Below are positions 61,510 to 64,000 of a DNA stretch of 64,000 nucleotides, in pieces (within the stretch, counting starts at the first letter, position 1; every line of letters starts with the position of its first letter). The notes beneath the pieces were generated by a model that was given only the letters and a program-made list of their open reading frames with translations, was not told the DNA's origin and made no database searches. This DNA comes from Enterococcus sp. 5H (lineage in GTDB: Bacteria; Bacillota; Bacilli; Lactobacillales; Enterococcaceae). Where the stretch lies: NCBI RefSeq assembly GCF_028128615.1, contig NZ_AMDP01000002.1, positions 124,001-188,000 on the forward strand, in the 5' to 3' direction. The position numbers and the translations under genes are program-made.

Positions 61510-62940
61510 ATGAAAAAAATTATTGTTACAACGTTATTGGTCGCGATGTCTGTGTTTGTGTGTGGTGGTATGACCAAAGTAGATGCTTTTGCTCAAGGAG
61601 TAAACAAACAGGAAGTATCGAAGTCACGAATCGAAGAGTCAGATATCAAAATAACAGACTTATTTACTCTTCATGGAGATGCAGAACTAATCGACGATCA
61701 AACGGTAAGACTAACGAAAGACGAATTTAACCAATTAGGCGCTATTACGCTAAATTCTCAAATAGATTTCAGTGAAAAATTCAAAATAGAGCTGTATATT
61801 GATTTGGGTTACAAATCATCTGGATTTGCCAATGGTATAGGTTTTGCATTCCATGATGGAAAAACTAATGAAGTTGGATTGTCTGGGATAGATGGTAGTG
61901 GGCTTGGTATTTTAGGGTTGAAAAATGGTTTAGGGTTTGAATTTGATACGTATATGAATCCAGGTGTTCCAGAGGATACAACGGGGTTAATAAATTGGGC
62001 TCACCATGTCTTTGTTCATACAGATTGGTATGATTATCTAAATCCAATAGGATCAATAAAATCTATGATGTTTTCTTTGAGTGGCTATGACAAGGCTATA
62101 ATTGAGTTTGATGGTGAAGAGTTGTGGCTGACTATGAATACCAGTAGTATTCGACAAAATATTAGTAAAGACAAGGCTTCTTTTATTTTGGCAGCTACAA
62201 CTGCCAACAATTATTCAGCAGAACATAAATTACGTATTGGTAAAATTGAGGCAACACTAAATATACCTCAGCTTGAGGCTAATGATATTGAGATTCAACA
62301 AGATGAGATTTTTAATCCGTTCGATAAAAAAATCGGTCTGAAAGCGTATGATAAAAATGATGGAGATCTAACCAATAAAATCAAAGCAATATCTAATAAT
62401 GTAAACAGCGCGGTTCCAGGTACCTATAATGTCACGTATGAGGTCAAAAATAACCGTGGTGATGTAGCAAGAAAGACTATTGATGTAAAAGTTAACGTTA
62501 AAGATACTTGGCCAGAAGGAAAATCGAATGGTTGGAAGATGTTTGCGGGTCAAGATATTGAATTACAATATAATCCTGATGAAGCTTTGGTTGGTGATTA
62601 CACTTTCTTCTCAACTCAACATGCGGGTGTGTATAAACACTTTACTGGGACAGAAGCATTAGAGCAAGGAAAAGAATACCGAGTAACTGTCTATGTAAAA
62701 CCAGAAAACGAGAAACCAGCTGGACATAGATTGAAAGTATCCTTAAAAGAAGATCCAAGTAGTAAAGAGAGTAGAGAGTTAATTAACGCTTTTATTTCTG
62801 ATGGTACTTTAGCAGAAAAGGGATACTATCGTATGACATCAACATTTAAACTAGGGGCGAAAGAAACAGATCCGTTAATTGTTATTGAAAACTTTAATGC
62901 AGGATATATTGGTTCAATCAACGTATCGAAAATCAACTAA
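61510..62940 (+). CDS. Secreted L-type lectin-domain protein with Ig-like domain
   Basis: 476-aa exported protein. Signal peptide residues about 1-28 (cleavage after VDAFA). An L-type (legume-like) lectin domain covers about 50-250: FANGIGFAFHDG, LGFEFDTYMNPGVPEDTTG, ILAATTANNYSAEHKLRIGKIEATL in parts. It is followed by a DUF5011/HYR-like Ig domain (GLKAYDKNDGDLTNKIKA, VPGTYNVTYEVKNNRGD) and a C-terminal carbohydrate-binding-like beta domain. No LPXTG anchor, so it is probably released or held non-covalently. AAAGGTG sets ATG 61510. Confidence 0.82.
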   Translation: MKKIIVTTLLVAMSVFVCGGMTKVDAFAQGVNKQEVSKSRIEESDIKITDLFTLHGDAELIDDQTVRLTKDEFNQLGAITLNSQIDFSEKFKIELYIDLGYKSSGFANGIGFAFHDGKTNEVGLSGIDGSGLGILGLKNGLGFEFDTYMNPGVPEDTTGLINWAHHVFVHTDWYDYLNPIGSIKSMMFSLSGYDKAIIEFDGEELWLTMNTSSIRQNISKDKASFILAATTANNYSAEHKLRIGKIEATLNIPQLEANDIEIQQDEIFNPFDKKIGLKAYDKNDGDLTNKIKAISNNVNSAVPGTYNVTYEVKNNRGDVARKTIDVKVNVKDTWPEGKSNGWKMFAGQDIELQYNPDEALVGDYTFFSTQHAGVYKHFTGTEALEQGKEYRVTVYVKPENEKPAGHRLKVSLKEDPSSKESRELINAFISDGTLAEKGYYRMTSTFKLGAKETDPLIVIENFNAGYIGSINVSKIN

Positions 62941-63009
62941 TAATTAACTGAATAGTTAGAATAGAAGTTCTATATAAAGGGACTAATTTATGTCACTTTT
63001 TTGAAAGAT

Positions 63010-63057
63010 GGACGACTTAGACGTAATTCATTGAATTATGCTCAAGTCGTCCTTTTT
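63010..63057 (+). terminator. Terminator after lectin gene
   Basis: GGACGACTT / AAGTCGTCC stem followed by five T; the internal TAATTCATTGAATTA resembles the core of the dispersed repeat. Confidence 0.8.
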
Positions 63058-63160
63058 CTACTATAATAAATTTATCTTTTCGTAAAAGAAGCCAGAATAC
63101 TGCCAATTATATTTCTATGTTATAATAGCTGAGTTGACAATTTAAAACTGGAGGAAAAAG

Positions 63161-64000
63161 ATGGACGGTATTTTACCTTTATGGAAAGAACGCGGGATGA
63201 CTAGTCATGACTGTGTTTTTAAATTAAGAAAAATTTTACATACAAAAAAAATTGGACACGGTGGTACATTAGATCCGGATGTGTCTGGTGTTTTGCCAAT
63301 TTGTATCGGTAAAGGAACGAAAGTTATCGAGTACATGGTAGATTCAGGAAAAACATATGAAGGTGAAATTACGTTAGGATTTTCTACTACAACTGAAGAT
63401 GCTAGCGGAGATGTTGTTGAAAAGAAAACACTCACTCAACCTTTTTCGATAGAAGCAATTGATCAGGCAATGCACTCGCTAACTGGTGAAATCACTCAAA
63501 TTCCGCCAATGTTTTCAGCTGTCAAAGTAAATGGTAAACGACTATATGAATATGCACGAAATGGCGAGGAAGTGGAAAGACCGCAACGTAAAGCTAAGAT
63601 TTATTCTTTTGAACGCACCAGTGAACCTATTTTTGATTCTAAAAATGGCACACAAAGCTGGGGCTTTAAAGTTGTGTGCGGCAAAGGAACTTACGTAAGA
63701 ACCTTGTCTGTTGATACGGGACTTGCTTTAAGAGTTCCAGCACATATGTCTGATTTAACCAGAACAGCCAGTGGTGGACTGAAAGCTGAACAATGTCTCA
63801 CTTTAGCAGAAGTTGCTGAAAAAATGAAAAATAATCAAATAGCCGAGGTACTGCTACCAATTGAAGTTGGAATCGAAAAATTTCCAAGGATTGATCTGTC
63901 AGATAAATTATATGAAAAAGTAAAAAACGGTGTTCCCTTGAAATTGCAGGAGCTTTCATTGAAAAGTATGCCGGATGAACTAGTTGCCTTATTCTACCAA
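63161..64000 (+). CDS. truB: tRNA pseudouridine(55) synthase TruB, 5' part
   Basis: Makes pseudouridine 55 in the T-loop of tRNAs. The open frame runs 280 codons from ATG 63161 (behind TGGAGGAAA) to the window end without a stop, so a few C-terminal residues are missing. Catalytic aspartate in GHGGTLDPDVSGVLP, plus GKTYEGEITLG, IPPMFSAVKVNGKRLYEYARNG in parts and GKGTYVRTLSVD. A TATAAT (63121-63126) lies 34 bases upstream. It normally follows rbfA; here about 4 kb of other genes intervene. Confidence 0.95.
   Translation, partial: MDGILPLWKERGMTSHDCVFKLRKILHTKKIGHGGTLDPDVSGVLPICIGKGTKVIEYMVDSGKTYEGEITLGFSTTTEDASGDVVEKKTLTQPFSIEAIDQAMHSLTGEITQIPPMFSAVKVNGKRLYEYARNGEEVERPQRKAKIYSFERTSEPIFDSKNGTQSWGFKVVCGKGTYVRTLSVDTGLALRVPAHMSDLTRTASGGLKAEQCLTLAEVAEKMKNNQIAEVLLPIEVGIEKFPRIDLSDKLYEKVKNGVPLKLQELSLKSMPDELVALFYQ

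Overview
The window looks like chromosome from a low-GC Gram-positive of the order Lactobacillales, most probably the genus Enterococcus. This rests on gene content and order: amaP-DUF2273-asp23, the walRKHIJ operon, ireB-ruvX-DUF1292, rimP-nusA-ylxR-ylxQ-infB-rbfA-truB, tandem SEDS genes, and LXG/TIGR04197 type VII effectors. Promoters are AT-rich TTGACA/TATAAT with strong AGGAGG ribosome sites. I cannot fix the species.

Layout. 1-8.8 kb: the dapA 3' end, a J2-type RNase J, an AI-2E family transporter, the alkaline-shock operon, ogt, and the metallophosphoesterase / YutD-like / HAD trio. 8.8-13.7 kb: a membrane protein, a MarR regulator with a His/Gly-rich tail, DUF1836-degV, an aquaporin, and an LD-carboxypeptidase. 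13.9-19.5 kb: walRKHIJ, which controls cell-wall turnover. 19.5-25.4 kb: a two-subunit permease, a GNAT gene whose start is broken by a poly-A tract beside a hexamer repeat, the two-part Thr/Ser exporter, DUF554, and a GyrI-like protein. Copies of a dispersed hairpin repeat lie between these genes. 25.4-29.3 kb: argCBDF behind a consensus promoter. 29.4-31.3 kb: a methyltransferase and ireB-ruvX-DUF1292.

31.3-43.2 kb is an accessory island. It starts just after DUF1292, and a diverged copy of the DUF1292 3' end plus its terminator lies about 10 kb away at 41.2 kb. It holds a cell-wall hydrolase remnant, a broken SRAP gene, an unrecognised small operon ending in a PD-(D/E)XK nuclease (candidate defence system), twin small-RNA genes with C-rich terminator loops, an LXG toxin cassette, a lipoprotein, a ~175-nt multi-hairpin element before a 49-aa gene, membrane proteins of unknown function, and a secreted Amidase_6 protein.

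43.2-47.1 kb: an amidase with an ABC importer lacking its ATPase, and a CadD-type transporter. 47.3-51.1 kb (minus strand): an LCP-SEDS-SEDS cell-wall operon preceded by a clear M-box (Mg2+) riboswitch with its own promoter and terminator. I consider this the most striking regulatory arrangement here. 51.6-53.3 kb: alsD and rnhC. 53.4-59.1 kb: the rimP-nusA-infB-rbfA operon with a structured leader. 59.2-64 kb: a MarR/MFS pair with a palindromic operator, a secreted L-type lectin, and the start of truB, cut by the window end.

No tRNA, rRNA, CRISPR array, complete insertion sequence or integrase gene was seen.
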